A stretch of DNA of 64,000 bases. Origin: Sphingomonas sp. GC_Shp_5 (GTDB lineage Bacteria; Pseudomonadota; Alphaproteobacteria; Sphingomonadales; Sphingomonadaceae). The stretch lies in NCBI RefSeq assembly GCF_026540855.1, contig NZ_JALNUP010000015.1, positions 37,898 through 101,897 of the forward strand. The letters are read 5' to 3'. Each line of letters begins with the position of its first letter. Within the stretch, counting starts at the first letter, position 1. The position numbers and the translations under genes were made by a program. The notes beneath the pieces were generated by a model. It saw nothing but the letters and a program-made list of their open reading frames with translations, was not told where the DNA came from and did no database searches. Of this stretch, positions 54,480 to 63,650 are shown piece after piece.

Positions 54480-56810
54480 TCAGTGGAACTTGCCGCTGAG
54501 CGAGATGCCGATCACGCGCGGCTCGTTGAACACCGCGGCGTTGAAGTTCTCGATCACACCCTTGAGATTCTTCTCTGCGGTGATGTTGCGGGCGAAGGCG
54601 GCGATCTCGTAATTGCGATCCGGCGTGGTGTAGCCGACCTTGAGGCCTCCCTCGAGGTTGCCGTTCGCGTAGAACTCCTTGGTCTTGTACAGCACCAGAT
54701 TGGTGTAGCCCTGGACGTTCCAGTCGGTCGACAGGAACAGGTTGCCGTTGTTCCACAGCGGGATGTCGTAGCGCACCGCGGCGTCGAGCTGCCACTCGGG
54801 CGCGTTGGGCAGCGGGTTGCCGTCGATCTGGGCGAAGGTGGTCGGCGTGCCGAACAGCGGGCGCACGATCGTCGGGTCGAGCACGGTGCACGTCACCCGC
54901 GCGCCGATCGCGCAGACCTGCGCATAGACGTTCTTGTCCTTAATCTCGGTGTGCAGCGCGCTGCCGCCGAGGCTGAAGGTGATGTTCTGGATCGGCCGCC
55001 ACTCGAGCTCGGCTTCGAGGCCATAGGCATTGGCGTGATCGGCGTTGAACAGCGTGCCGTTGCCGTTGGCGTCGTTGCCGTTGAGCTGGATGTCGTTGAC
55101 CCGATAGGTGAACGCGGTGGCGTTGAAGCGCAGGTTGCTGAACGGCTGCGACTTGAACCCCGCCTCGTACGACATGATCGTTTCGGAGTTGGCGGTGGTG
55201 AAGGCCGAGCCGAACACCGCCGAGCGACCCTGGATGGTCGGCCCGCGGAAGCCGCGCGCGACGCGGCCGTAGAGGCTGAAATCGGGGGTGATCTCGTACA
55301 GCGCCGAGACGTCGAAGCTTGGCTCCTTGCCCTTGAGGCGGACATCGCGCGGCGCGGTCGCGGGGAAGTTGACCGCGCCGGCCAGCGTATAGGCCGGCGT
55401 GATCAGCGTGGTGTGCTTGTCGTCCTCGGTATAGCGGCCGCCGGCAGTGAGGGTGAGCTTGCCGATCCGGTAGCTCGCCTGGCCAAACACCGCCCAGGAG
55501 GTGTTGACGTCATGCAGCTGGACGAAGTTGCGGGCATTGTAGGCGGCGTTGGTCGGCAGCAGCAGCGAGGCGCGCTGGTCGAACTCGGTGATGTCGCGGC
55601 TGTCGAAATAGAAGCCGCCGATCTGCCACTTGAACGCGCCGTCGCCGTTGCTGGCGAGGCGCAGTTCCTGGGTCCACTGGTCGAGATCGCGGATCCGGCC
55701 TTGGCTCTGGCCGGGAGTGCCGTTGCCCGGATAGTCCACCGCGGCGCCGCCATCGGTATCGCCGCGGCTGTAGCCCGAGGTGGTCTCGTAGGCGGTGATC
55801 GAGGTGAGGGTGACCGGGCCCATCTCGAACGCGGCGTTCACCGAGCCGCCGTAGGTCTTATATGCCTGGTCGTTGCCGGCGCCCTCGTCGAGCGAGACCG
55901 AGTCGCGCGGCTCGGCATCAATGTTGTTCGAGCCGGGGCGCAGCGCGCCGCGATGGAAGATGGTCGAGGTACCCTTGTAGTCGCGGGCGTGGCCCGAGAA
56001 ATTGACCGACACGCCGTCGGCAGGGGTGAGGAGCAGCTGGAGGCGGACGTCCTTCTCGTCGAACCCGCCGAGCGCATCCTTGCCGCCGGTGGTGCCGTCC
56101 GGGCCGGTGCCGGCGAAGCGATTGTCGACCCAGTCGTCGCGGTGCTGGTAGAGGCCCGACAGGCGGAAGGCGAGCTTGTCGGCGATGATCGGGCCGCCGA
56201 CGCCGACATCGGCCGTCACCGTATTGTAGCTGCCGTAGCTCGCCGAGCCGCGGCCCTCGAAGGTCTGGCTCGGGCGGATGGTGTCGAACTTGATGATGCC
56301 CGCCGTGGTGTTGCGGCCGAACAGCGAGCCCTGCGGCCCGCGCAGCACCTCGACCTGGTTGACGTCGAACACCGGGTTGGACTTGAGCACAACATGCTCG
56401 AGGACGACATCGTCCTGGATGATCGACACCGGCTGCGAGGCGCCGAGGTAGAAATCGATGTTGCCGAGGCCGCGGATGTAGAAGCGCGGGAAGATGCGAC
56501 CGGTGGTGGTTTCGGCATAGAGGCCGGGAACGCGACCCGCGAGCGTCAGGATGTCCTCGCCGCCCGCCTGGAAGTCGCGCAGGTCGGCGCCGCCGACCAC
56601 GGCGACCGAGACCGGCACCCGCTGCAGGTTTTCCGAGCGGCGCTCGGCGGTGACGACGATGTCGCCCAGCGCGCTGCTGTCGGTAGCGGCGGCGTCCTGG
56701 CCCTGGGTGGCGCCGGCGGGCTCGTGGGCGGTCTGCGCGGCGGCGCCGGTGGCGGCGAGGCTGGCGACGCCGAGCAGCAGCACGGTCTTGAGGCAACGGT
56801 AAGCGGTCAC
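54480..56810 (-). CDS. TonB-dependent outer-membrane receptor
   Basis: This 776-residue receptor has a signal peptide (about 1-25), a plug domain from DIVVTAERRSENLQRVPVSVAVV, and a 22-strand barrel ending in the aromatic C-terminus VIGISLSGKFH. GIIKFDTIRPSQTF, GRYTEDDKHTT and GRVARGFRGPT are typical of sphingomonad receptors. It imports an unknown substrate (siderophore, vitamin or glycan) powered by TonB-ExbB. No sensor, transporter or enzyme genes accompany it. The start is GTG 56810 behind AGGGGG. A large antisense frame over this gene was rejected. Confidence 0.95.
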   Translation of the reverse strand: MTAYRCLKTVLLLGVASLAATGAAAQTAHEPAGATQGQDAAATDSSALGDIVVTAERRSENLQRVPVSVAVVGGADLRDFQAGGEDILTLAGRVPGLYAETTTGRIFPRFYIRGLGNIDFYLGASQPVSIIQDDVVLEHVVLKSNPVFDVNQVEVLRGPQGSLFGRNTTAGIIKFDTIRPSQTFEGRGSASYGSYNTVTADVGVGGPIIADKLAFRLSGLYQHRDDWVDNRFAGTGPDGTTGGKDALGGFDEKDVRLQLLLTPADGVSVNFSGHARDYKGTSTIFHRGALRPGSNNIDAEPRDSVSLDEGAGNDQAYKTYGGSVNAAFEMGPVTLTSITAYETTSGYSRGDTDGGAAVDYPGNGTPGQSQGRIRDLDQWTQELRLASNGDGAFKWQIGGFYFDSRDITEFDQRASLLLPTNAAYNARNFVQLHDVNTSWAVFGQASYRIGKLTLTAGGRYTEDDKHTTLITPAYTLAGAVNFPATAPRDVRLKGKEPSFDVSALYEITPDFSLYGRVARGFRGPTIQGRSAVFGSAFTTANSETIMSYEAGFKSQPFSNLRFNATAFTYRVNDIQLNGNDANGNGTLFNADHANAYGLEAELEWRPIQNITFSLGGSALHTEIKDKNVYAQVCAIGARVTCTVLDPTIVRPLFGTPTTFAQIDGNPLPNAPEWQLDAAVRYDIPLWNNGNLFLSTDWNVQGYTNLVLYKTKEFYANGNLEGGLKVGYTTPDRNYEIAAFARNITAEKNLKGVIENFNAAVFNEPRVIGISLSGKFH

Positions 56811-56976
56811 GAAATTCCCCCTGATGGATCATCGGGGGAGCGCGCATCGCGGGTTATGTCCCTGCCCTCGTCGCCCCCCGGCAGGGTGGGAGCTAGAGCC
56901 GGATTGTGTCGGCATGATGAACACGGCGACGGTTTGTTACAGCGTCGTTCCAGATGGTTGCCGTTCAAACGAACAG

Positions 56977-57006
56977 GGGGCGCCGGCTCTTGCGAGCCGA
57001 CGCCCC
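56977..57006 (-). terminator. Strong GC hairpin downstream of glycine-zipper gene
   Basis: GGGGCGCCGGCTC and GAGCCGACGCCCC form a 13-bp stem with one mismatch around a TTGC loop, 64 bases beyond the 57071 stop on the minus strand. No long T tract follows, so termination efficiency is uncertain. It may alternatively belong to the TonB receptor leader region. Confidence 0.5.
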
Positions 57007-57070
57007 GCCCCCGTTACGCTACGCGAGGGTCATGCACTGCCCCTGGGAGGCAGTAACCGTGGGATCAGGG

Positions 57071-57439
57071 TCAGCGGCAGCCGCGACGGCCCGAGCGATC
57101 GATTTCGCGGCCGGCGAGCGCACCGGCGCCGGCGCCGAGCACGGTGCCGAGCGCGCGATCACCGCGAGTGTCGACGGTGCGGCCAAGCAGGCCGCCGGCG
57201 ATCGCGCCGATGATGGTGCCGCCGGTGCCGTTGCTGCACCGCTCGCGGCCGCGATAGTAGCGACGGTCGTAGCGGCGATCATCGCCGCGGCCGCGATAAC
57301 CGCGATCGTCATAGCCACGATCATAGCCGCCGTGATCGTCCTGATAATAGCGGCCCTGCGCCATCGCAGGCGCGGCGGGGACCAGCGTGGCGGCGGTCAT
57401 CGCGAGCGCGGCACCGGCGAGGCTGAGGGTCTTGAACAT
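57071..57439 (-). CDS. Exported glycine-zipper (2TM) protein with Arg/Tyr/Asp-rich linker
   Basis: This 122-residue protein has a signal peptide (FKTLSLAGAALAMTAATL to APAMA, about 1-27) and a low-complexity linker rich in Tyr, Arg and Asp (about 30-65). The glycine-zipper segment GTIIGAIAGGLLGRTVDTRGDRALGTVLGAGAGALAGREIDR is typical of Rick_17kDa/glycine-zipper outer-membrane proteins. ATG 57439 follows GGGAGACGC and is preferred over an ATG seven codons upstream. The role is unknown, probably envelope-associated. Confidence 0.85.
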   Translation of the reverse strand: MFKTLSLAGAALAMTAATLVPAAPAMAQGRYYQDDHGGYDRGYDDRGYRGRGDDRRYDRRYYRGRERCSNGTGGTIIGAIAGGLLGRTVDTRGDRALGTVLGAGAGALAGREIDRSGRRGCR

Positions 57440-57596
57440 CGTGCGTCTCCCGTAATCCATCGCGGCGGAGCCCCGGGGGGACTGGTGGCCGTCTCGATAA
57501 AGGAGGTTTGCCTGATTCGCGTTGAGCCAAGCCTGAATGCCGCCGTTATCCCCTGTTCAGGCTTCCGCTGCGGCGGTGGGCGCCTATGAGAGGCCC

Positions 57597-58598
57597 GTGC
57601 GCATCATCTTCGTGATCCTGGCCGTGCTGCTGGTCGTGCCCGGCTGGAGTGGCGAACAGCGGCTGGCCTTGCTGGGCCACGACGCGCAACTGATCGCGAC
57701 GCCGGTGGCGCTCGATCCGCGCGACCCCGGCCACAACAAGGTGGGGGCGCTGACCTTCCTCGGCGGCGTGCGGCTGCGCAGCCGCGATCCCGCGTTCGGC
57801 GGCTATTCGTCGCTGACCGTGGTGGGCGATACCTTCACGTTGCTGAGCGATGGCGGCAATGTCGTCAGCTTCCAGATGGGCGCGGACTGGACGCTGCGCG
57901 CGTTGCGCTTTGTCAACCTGCCGGCGGGGCCGGGGATCGGCTGGGAAAAGCGCGACCGCGACACCGAATCGATGGCGCTGGACCCGGCAACCGGCCGGAT
58001 CTGGGTGGGCTATGAGAATTACAACGCGATCTGGCGCTATGCCCCGGGCTTCGCGCGCGCCGAGGCACAGCTCGCGCCGCCGGCCATGGCGCGCTGGCCG
58101 GTGAACGGCGGCCCCGAATCGCTTGCGCGGCTGCCGGATGGCCGATTCGTGACGATCAGCGAGCAGCGCCACGTATCGCGCCAGCAGTGGCGGGGCGGGG
58201 AAGAGGAGCGGCTGCACACCCGCGAGGGGCTGATCTTCGCCGGCGATCCGATCGAGGCACCGGCACCGACGCGCTTCGCCTACGAACCGGTCGGCCGCTA
58301 CGATCCGTCAGATGCGACCGCGCTGCCCAACGGCGATCTGCTGGTGCTCGATCGCGTGTTCAGCCTGCCGTACCGATTCGCCAACCGGCTGTCGCTGGTG
58401 CGCCGCGCCGATGTTCGTCCCGGTGGGGTGGCACGGGGACGGCTGCTCGCGGTGCTGGCAGCGCCGCTGATCCACGACAACTTCGAAGGCGTCGCCACCA
58501 CCCGTGAGGCGGGCAAGACGATCATCTGGCTGGTGTCGGACGACAACCAGTCGATGCTGCAGCGGACGTTGCTGCTCAAGTTTCGGCTGGACCTGTAG
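57597..58598 (+). CDS. Esterase-like activity of phytase family protein
   Basis: This 333-residue protein has an N-terminal hydrophobic signal/anchor (RIIFVILAVLLVVPGW, 2-18) followed by a beta-propeller-like phytase-like domain. Landmarks are FGGYSSLTVVGDTFTLLSDGGNVVSF, DTESMALDPATGRIWVGYEN, GPESLARLPDGRFVTISEQ, DATALPNGDLLVLDRVFS and NFEGVATTREAGKTIIWLVSDDN. It is likely exported or periplasmic. Members have been annotated from weak esterase activity; the substrate is unknown. The start is GTG 57597 behind GAGAGG. Confidence 0.85.
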   Translation: MRIIFVILAVLLVVPGWSGEQRLALLGHDAQLIATPVALDPRDPGHNKVGALTFLGGVRLRSRDPAFGGYSSLTVVGDTFTLLSDGGNVVSFQMGADWTLRALRFVNLPAGPGIGWEKRDRDTESMALDPATGRIWVGYENYNAIWRYAPGFARAEAQLAPPAMARWPVNGGPESLARLPDGRFVTISEQRHVSRQQWRGGEEERLHTREGLIFAGDPIEAPAPTRFAYEPVGRYDPSDATALPNGDLLVLDRVFSLPYRFANRLSLVRRADVRPGGVARGRLLAVLAAPLIHDNFEGVATTREAGKTIIWLVSDDNQSMLQRTLLLKFRLDL

Positions 58599-58670
58599 CG
58601 GGGCAGGGAGCCGTCCTCCCGTTCGTCATGCAAGGTATTTCAGGACAACGCGTGTAAATCGGTTCGCCAA

Positions 58671-58707
58671 AACGCCTCAAGCCCGCCGCTCGGGGTGAGC
58701 GGCGGGC
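58671..58707 (-). terminator. Intrinsic terminator of rpmB
   Basis: On the minus strand the stem GCCCGCCGCTC / GAGCGGCGGGC (58681-58707) is followed by TTGAGGCGTTTT. It lies 26 bases after the rpmB stop. The stem is perfect over 11 bp, with a T-containing tail. Confidence 0.75.
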
Positions 58708-58732
58708 CTGCAGGCAACCTGTCGTGGAAAGA

Positions 58733-59032
58733 TCAGGCCGCCGCGGTGGCGGCGCTGAGCTTCTTGACGATGGTGCGCTTGAGGCGGCGGCAGCGCAGCG
58801 ACAGCTTGTCGTCGCTGGTCTTGACCAGCCAATTGTCGAGACCGCCATTGTGCTCGACCGAGCGCAGGCCGTGGGTCGAGACGCGAAGACGAACGCTCTG
58901 CTCGAGCGAGTCGGACATCAGCGTGACGTTCTGCAGGTTCGGCAGAAAGGTACGCTTGGTCTTGTTGTTGGCGTGGGAAACGTTGTTGCCCACCTGCCGG
59001 CCCTTGCCGGTCAGCTCGCAAATGCGCGACAT
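58733..59032 (-). CDS. rpmB: 50S ribosomal protein L28
   Basis: L28 is a small 50S protein. From ATG 59032 (AGGAATTACAC upstream) it is 99 residues, the length seen in alphaproteobacteria. It begins [29 protein letters not shown] and continues with [23 protein letters not shown]. The C-terminus ends LSAATAAA. The frame extends upstream to 59098, which overlaps leader sequence. It stands alone with a hairpin terminator downstream. Confidence 0.97.
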   Translation of the reverse strand: MSRICELTGKGRQVGNNVSHANNKTKRTFLPNLQNVTLMSDSLEQSVRLRVSTHGLRSVEHNGGLDNWLVKTSDDKLSLRCRRLKRTIVKKLSAATAAA

Positions 59033-59173
59033 GTGTAATTCCTGAATTCGGTTGCCCGGAAAGTGGGCGCGGATAACGCGTGGCGGCCGGTCCGTCAACC
59101 GCTCGCCGGTGCAACCCCTGGGGCAGCGCGACGTTGTTACGCCAGTGAATCATTCCAAGGAAGGGGAAACTGG

Positions 59174-59383
59174 ATGCGCTCGTTGCTCGTGTTGATCGGA
59201 ATCGTGGCCTTGATCGTGGTCGCGCTGATGTACTTCGGCTTCATCAATATCGACCAGACGCGGCCCGGCATGGTCCAGGCGCCCGCGTTCAAGGCGGATG
59301 TCAGCAAGGTGACCCTGGGCACCGAGAACAAGACCGTGGCGGTGCCGACGGTGAACGTCGAGAAGCCGGGGAACAGCCAGTAA
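59174..59383 (+). CDS. Small membrane-anchored protein, uncharacterised
   Basis: This 69-residue protein has an N-terminal hydrophobic helix (MRSLLVLIGIVALIVVALMYFGF, 1-23) and a soluble tail (NIDQTRPGMVQAPAF, then KADVSKVTLGTENKTVAVPTVNVEK). The ribosome site AAGGAAGGGG precedes ATG 59174. No family is recognised. The tail topology is probably periplasmic. It is divergent from rpmB and followed after 44 bp by tadA. Confidence 0.8.
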   Translation: MRSLLVLIGIVALIVVALMYFGFINIDQTRPGMVQAPAFKADVSKVTLGTENKTVAVPTVNVEKPGNSQ

Positions 59384-59427
59384 GCGACCCGCTGGACGCG
59401 CGAGGGCCGGTGGGGCAGGCAGGGGCG

Positions 59428-59877
59428 ATGTTTCCCCTGCCTGCCCCGATGCGCGCCGCGCTCGATGTCGCGCGCGCCGCTGCCGCCGCCGGGGAGGTGC
59501 CGGTCGGCGCCGCGCTGACATGGCGGGGCGCGTTGATCGCGGTCGCGGCCAACGCGCCTCGGACCCTGCACGACCCGACCGCGCATGCCGAGGTGCGGGT
59601 GATCCGCGAGGCAGCGGCGCAGCTGGGGCGCGAGCGGCTGGAAGAGGCCGATCTGTGGGTGACGCTGGAGCCATGCGCGATGTGCGCGGGCGCGATCGCG
59701 CATGCACGAATTGGGCGGCTCTATTATGCGGCCGCGGACCCCAAGGGCGGCGCGGTCGAACATGGGCCGCGGCTGTTTTCGCAACCGACCTGCCATCATC
59801 GGCCCGAGGTCTATCCCGGGATCGGCGAGGACGAGGCTGCCGGCCTGTTGCGAGGATTCTTCCAGGCGCGGCGGTGA
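59428..59877 (+). CDS. tadA: tRNA-specific adenosine deaminase / nucleoside deaminase
   Basis: This zinc deaminase of the cytidine/adenosine deaminase superfamily usually converts A34 to inosine in tRNA-Arg(ACG). From ATG 59428 the protein is 149 residues, with the zinc ligand and catalytic acid in TAHAEVRVIR (H53, E55) and PCAMCAGAI (C83, C86). A GTG at 59410 is an alternative start. The spacing HAE...PCxxC matches TadA. A different nucleoside deaminase substrate cannot be excluded. Confidence 0.92.
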   Translation: MFPLPAPMRAALDVARAAAAAGEVPVGAALTWRGALIAVAANAPRTLHDPTAHAEVRVIREAAAQLGRERLEEADLWVTLEPCAMCAGAIAHARIGRLYYAAADPKGGAVEHGPRLFSQPTCHHRPEVYPGIGEDEAAGLLRGFFQARR

Positions 59878-59899
59878 GCGGGTCCAGCCGCAACCATCG

Positions 59900-59981
59900 T
59901 CCGTCACGCCAGCGGACGCTGGGTCAAGCGCATGCGCGGGACGAGAGCCGCCAAAGACCCCAGCTTTCGCTGGGGTGACGG
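59900..59981. repeat. Double-palindrome (REP-like) repeat, copy E
   Basis: A CCAGCGGACGCTGG-type hairpin (about 59909-59922, with its outer pair degraded) and a CCCCAGC/GCTGGGG stem with TTTC loop (about 59959-59976), flanked by CGTCACG and GGTGACGG. It lies between the convergent ends of tadA and the OmpA-family gene. Confidence 0.85.
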
Positions 59982-60012
59982 AGGATGTGAAAGCGGGCGC
60001 CCGTGGCGCGCC

Positions 60013-60684
60013 CTACTGGCGCAGGTCGTTCTGGCTGATCGGGACGATCTTGATCTCGACGCGACGATTGGCGGCGCGGCCCTCGTCGGTGTCGTTGGAG
60101 GCAATCGGCTGGGTTTCGCCGAAGCCGCGGGTGCCGATCCGCGCCTTCTGGACGCCGCGGCTGCTGAGGTAATCGGCGACGGCGACCGCGCGGCGCTCCG
60201 ACAGCGTCTGATTGTACGCGTCCGACCCGGTCGAGTCGGTATGGCCGTACACGTCGATATAGGTCTGGTTATACTGCGACAGCGTGTCGGCGACCTGGTT
60301 CAGCGTCTGCTGAAACTGCGGCTGCACGTCGGCGCTATTATAGGCAAAGGTGATCCCCGACGGGATGTTGAGTAGCAGATTGTCGCCCTCGCGCGTCACC
60401 TGCACGTCGGTGCCGGCGGTGCGGGCGCGCAGCTCGCGTTCCTGCTTGTCCATGTAAGCGCCGATTCCCGCGCCGGCGAGGCCGCCGATCCCGGCGCCGA
60501 GGATCTTCGCGGTGCGATCGTGGCGGCCGCCAACCAGATCGCCGACGAGATAGCCGCCCAGCGCGCCGCCGATACCGCCGAGCGCCGCCTTGTTGATGTG
60601 GCGCTGGCCGGTCTCGGGATCGGTGGTGCAGGCGCTGGTGGTGACCAGCGCGGCGAGCGCGGCGGCGGCGAGCAACTTGGTTTT
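60013..60684 (-). CDS. OmpA-family peptidoglycan-associated lipoprotein with glycine zipper
   Basis: This 223-residue protein has a lipoprotein signal (TTSACTT lipobox, Cys near 20) and a glycine-zipper segment (about 35-80, GGIGGALGGYLVGDLVGG and GAGIGGLAGAGIGAY). The C-terminal OmpA peptidoglycan-binding domain (about 110-220) contains YIDVYGHTDSTGSDAYNQTLSERRAVAVADYL and NRRVEIKI. ATG 60684 follows AAAGGG; the frame continues upstream to 61059 without family similarity. It tethers the outer membrane to the cell wall (family inference). Confidence 0.92.
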   Translation of the reverse strand, partial: KTKLLAAAALAALVTTSACTTDPETGQRHINKAALGGIGGALGGYLVGDLVGGRHDRTAKILGAGIGGLAGAGIGAYMDKQERELRARTAGTDVQVTREGDNLLLNIPSGITFAYNSADVQPQFQQTLNQVADTLSQYNQTYIDVYGHTDSTGSDAYNQTLSERRAVAVADYLSSRGVQKARIGTRGFGETQPIASNDTDEGRAANRRVEIKIVPISQNDLRQ

Positions 60685-60841
60685 CATGGCGTCCCTTTCG
60701 TGAACCGTTGCCCAGGTAAACCCGGGTCTTCGACGGCTTGTTCCGCTTGCGATCTGAACGCTGACTGACGCGGCGCGACACGATGCCTGCACGTCGGCCA
60801 TTGTCGGCGCCGGATTAAACCGGCAAAGGAGGGGCGAACCG

Positions 60842-62143
60842 ATGGCGCAACTGCCTCCCTTCCCCTGGATCGATGTCCTCATCATCCTCGCGCTGATCGC
60901 CTTGAACGGCGTGTTCGCGATGAGTGAGCTGGCGATCGTCTCGTCGCGCAAGGCGCGGCTGGAGGCGATGGCGCGTTCGGGGCGCAAGGGCGCGGTGGCG
61001 GCGGTGACGCTGGCGTCAGACCCGGGCAAGTTCCTCTCCACCGTGCAGATCGGCATCACCCTGATCGGTATCCTCGCGGGCGCCTATTCGGGCGCGAGCC
61101 TCGGCACGCCGACGGCGGCGCGGCTGCAGGCGCTGGGGCTGGCACCGCACACCGCCGAAAGCGCGGGCTTTGCGCTGGTGATCGGCATCACCACCTATTT
61201 CTCGCTGATCATCGGCGAGCTCGTGCCGAAGCAGTTTGCGCTGCGCAGCCCCGAGGCGATCGCCGCGACCGTGGCGATCCCGATGCGCTATATCGCGGTC
61301 GCGACCGCGCCGCTCGGCTGGCTGCTCGATCAATCGAGCAGCCTCATCTTCCGCCTGATCGGGCTGAAGCGCGAATCGGAAGACCAGGTGACGGCGGAAG
61401 AGCTGCACCTGATCGTCGCCGAAGCCTCCAAGTCGGGCGTGATCGAAGAGCATGAGCGGACCATCATCTCGGGCGTGGTGCGGCTCGCCGACCGGCCGGT
61501 GCGCGAGGTGATGACGCCGCGCACCGAGGTCGACTGGCTCGATTGCGCGCTCGATTCGGCGGGGATCCGCGACAAGCTGCTGAGCACGCCGCACACCCGC
61601 CTGCCGGTGGGCGACGGCTCGATCGACGCGGTGGTCGGCGTGGTCCAGGCGCGCGACATCGCCGGTGCGCTGTTCCGCGGCGAGCCGCTCGACCTGCGCA
61701 AGCTGATGCGCAAGGCACCGGTGGTGATCGACCAGATCGACGCGATGGACGCGCTGATGGCGCTGCGCCAGGCCGAGGTGCCGATGGCGCTGATCCACGA
61801 CGAATACGGGCATTTCGAAGGGATCGTGACCCCGGCCGATCTGCTCGCGGCGATCGCCGGCGAGTTCGCCTCGGACGTCGATCCGGACGAGGCGCCCGAC
61901 GTGGTCGAGCGCGATGACGGCTCGCTGCTGGTCGCCGGCGCGATGGCCGCCGATTCACTGGCCGAGCGGCTGGGGATCGAGCTGCCCGAGGATCGCGATT
62001 ATGCGACGGTGGCAGGACTGGCGCTGGCGGCATTCCGGCATCTGCCCGCCGAGGGCGAGAGCTTCGAAGAGCAGGGCTGGCGTTTCGAGGTGGTGGACCT
62101 CGACGGGCGGCGGATCGACAAATTGCTGGTGAGCGCGGCGTGA
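60842..62143 (+). CDS. CNNM/CorC-type transporter-associated protein (hemolysin family)
   Basis: This 433-residue protein has an N-terminal DUF21 membrane domain (about 1-190, four helices), two CBS repeats (about 205-330; MTPRTEVDWLD, AVVGVVQARDIAG) and a C-terminal CorC_HlyC domain (about 345-430). Such proteins are linked to magnesium or cobalt efflux and bind nucleotides at CBS. Hemolysin is a historical label. ATG 60842 follows AAAGGAGG, an excellent ribosome site. It is divergent from the OmpA lipoprotein gene. Confidence 0.92.
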   Translation: MAQLPPFPWIDVLIILALIALNGVFAMSELAIVSSRKARLEAMARSGRKGAVAAVTLASDPGKFLSTVQIGITLIGILAGAYSGASLGTPTAARLQALGLAPHTAESAGFALVIGITTYFSLIIGELVPKQFALRSPEAIAATVAIPMRYIAVATAPLGWLLDQSSSLIFRLIGLKRESEDQVTAEELHLIVAEASKSGVIEEHERTIISGVVRLADRPVREVMTPRTEVDWLDCALDSAGIRDKLLSTPHTRLPVGDGSIDAVVGVVQARDIAGALFRGEPLDLRKLMRKAPVVIDQIDAMDALMALRQAEVPMALIHDEYGHFEGIVTPADLLAAIAGEFASDVDPDEAPDVVERDDGSLLVAGAMAADSLAERLGIELPEDRDYATVAGLALAAFRHLPAEGESFEEQGWRFEVVDLDGRRIDKLLVSAA

Positions 62144-62205
62144 GCGGGCGGCGCCTTTAACTATCCGTGTCATGCCGAAACGCGTTGAGGATGACGGATG
62201 GCGCG

Positions 62206-63597
62206 TTAGCCGTCGGTTGCCTGCGGCGCGCTGCGCCTGAGCAGCCAATAGCCGATCAGCCCGGCGATGATCGAGGCGAGCAGCACGCCCAATGAGGCTT
62301 CCTCGCGCTTGGCCGCATCGGGGAAGGCGAGCCCGGCGATAAACAGCGACACGGTGAAGCCGATCCCCGCCAGCGCACCGATCGCGCCAATCATCGCCCA
62401 GGTGACGCGATCGGGCAGGCTGGCGGCGCCGAGCCGGGTCGCCGCCCAGGAGAAGGACAGGAAGCCCAACGGCTTGCCGATCACCAGGCCGGCGACGACG
62501 CCAAGCACCAGGGTCGAACTCATCGCCGCCGCAAGCAGCGGCGCCGAGAGGTGGATGCGGACATTGGACAGGGCGAACAGCGGCAGCACCACATAGCTGA
62601 TCCACGGCGTCAGCAGCACGATCACGCGCTCGCTGGTCTCGCTGGTCGCGGCGGTCATCTCGTGGAGAAAACCCAGCCGATGCTCGGCGCGTTCCTCGGC
62701 CTGTTCGGCAACAGTGTCGTCATCGGCATCGTCCGCCTCGCGGTGCGCTTCCTGGAACTGGTCGACGCGGTGCTGGATCTCGTCGGCAAAGGTGCCGCGC
62801 TCGAGCCGCGGCGTCACCGGCACCAGCAGGCCGATCAGCACCCCGGCGATGGTGGCATGGACGCCGGCGGCGAAGATCCCACCCCATACCACCAGCGCGA
62901 GGAGCACGAACGGCAGCGAGGCGACCCAGCGCAAGCGGCGCAGGCCGATCATCGCGAGCAGCGCAACGCCGGCGATCACCAGCCCGGTGACATGGATCGT
63001 CTCGGTATAGGCGATCGCGATCACCAGCAGGCCGCCGATGTCGTCGATCGCGGCAAAGGCGAGGAACAGCGCGCGCACCCCCGGTGGCAGGCGGGTGGCG
63101 AACAGGCCGATCGCGGCGAGGCCGAAGGCGGTGTCCATGGTCACGACCGTGCCCCAGCCGGCCTTGTCGGCGGAAGCGTGGTTAATCAACAGGAACAGCG
63201 CAACGGGCACGATCATGCCGCCGATCGCCCCCGCCACCGGAAAGGCGGCGGTGCGCCATTGCGACAGCTCGCCGCGGACGATCTCGCGCTTCACGTCGGC
63301 GCCGATGATGATGAAGAACAATGGCAGCAGCGCGTGGTCGATCCACTCGGCGAGGCTATGGCTGAGCCGCGAGGCGCCGAACGACAGCGTGAAGGGTGTA
63401 TCCCAGAAGCGCTCGTAGAGGTGGGCAAGGCCGCTGTTGGTAGCGGCCAGCGCGATCACGGTGGCGAGCAGCAGTGGGCCGCCCGAGACGTCGCTACCGG
63501 CGAAGAACGGCTCGATCCGGTCGAGAAACGCAGCGGCGGCGGGCGAGTGGCGCGCGCGCGCGGCAGTTGCGCCGGTGCGGCGTGGCGATAATCCCAT
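62206..63597 (-). CDS. nhaA: Na+/H+ antiporter NhaA
   Basis: NhaA exchanges cytoplasmic Na+ for external H+ at alkaline pH. The 463-residue protein has about 12 spans and the two essential aspartates in FAAIDDIGGLLVIA. The first family span, DTPFTLSFG...EWIDHALLPLFFIIIGADVKREIVRGEL, is also clear. A hydrophilic insert with many Glu and Asp (DEIQHRVDQFQEAHREADDADDDTVAE) lies before SERVIVLLTPWISYVVLPLFA. ATG 63597 is chosen since upstream codons are unlike the family. It is convergent with the CorC-type gene. Confidence 0.95.
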   Translation of the reverse strand: MGLSPRRTGATAARARHSPAAAAFLDRIEPFFAGSDVSGGPLLLATVIALAATNSGLAHLYERFWDTPFTLSFGASRLSHSLAEWIDHALLPLFFIIIGADVKREIVRGELSQWRTAAFPVAGAIGGMIVPVALFLLINHASADKAGWGTVVTMDTAFGLAAIGLFATRLPPGVRALFLAFAAIDDIGGLLVIAIAYTETIHVTGLVIAGVALLAMIGLRRLRWVASLPFVLLALVVWGGIFAAGVHATIAGVLIGLLVPVTPRLERGTFADEIQHRVDQFQEAHREADDADDDTVAEQAEERAEHRLGFLHEMTAATSETSERVIVLLTPWISYVVLPLFALSNVRIHLSAPLLAAAMSSTLVLGVVAGLVIGKPLGFLSFSWAATRLGAASLPDRVTWAMIGAIGALAGIGFTVSLFIAGLAFPDAAKREEASLGVLLASIIAGLIGYWLLRRSAPQATDG

Positions 63598-63650
63598 GCC
63601 GGGGGCAAGGCGCGGGCGCGGGCTTTGGTTCCCCGTCGCCCGCGAACGGA

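Noticed and set aside
54411..57056. An 881-codon open frame on the plus strand across the TonB receptor gene
   Set aside because: It is antisense to a clear receptor and reads as Arg/Gly/Val/Ala filler with no domain. High GC removes stop codons from the opposite strand in one frame.
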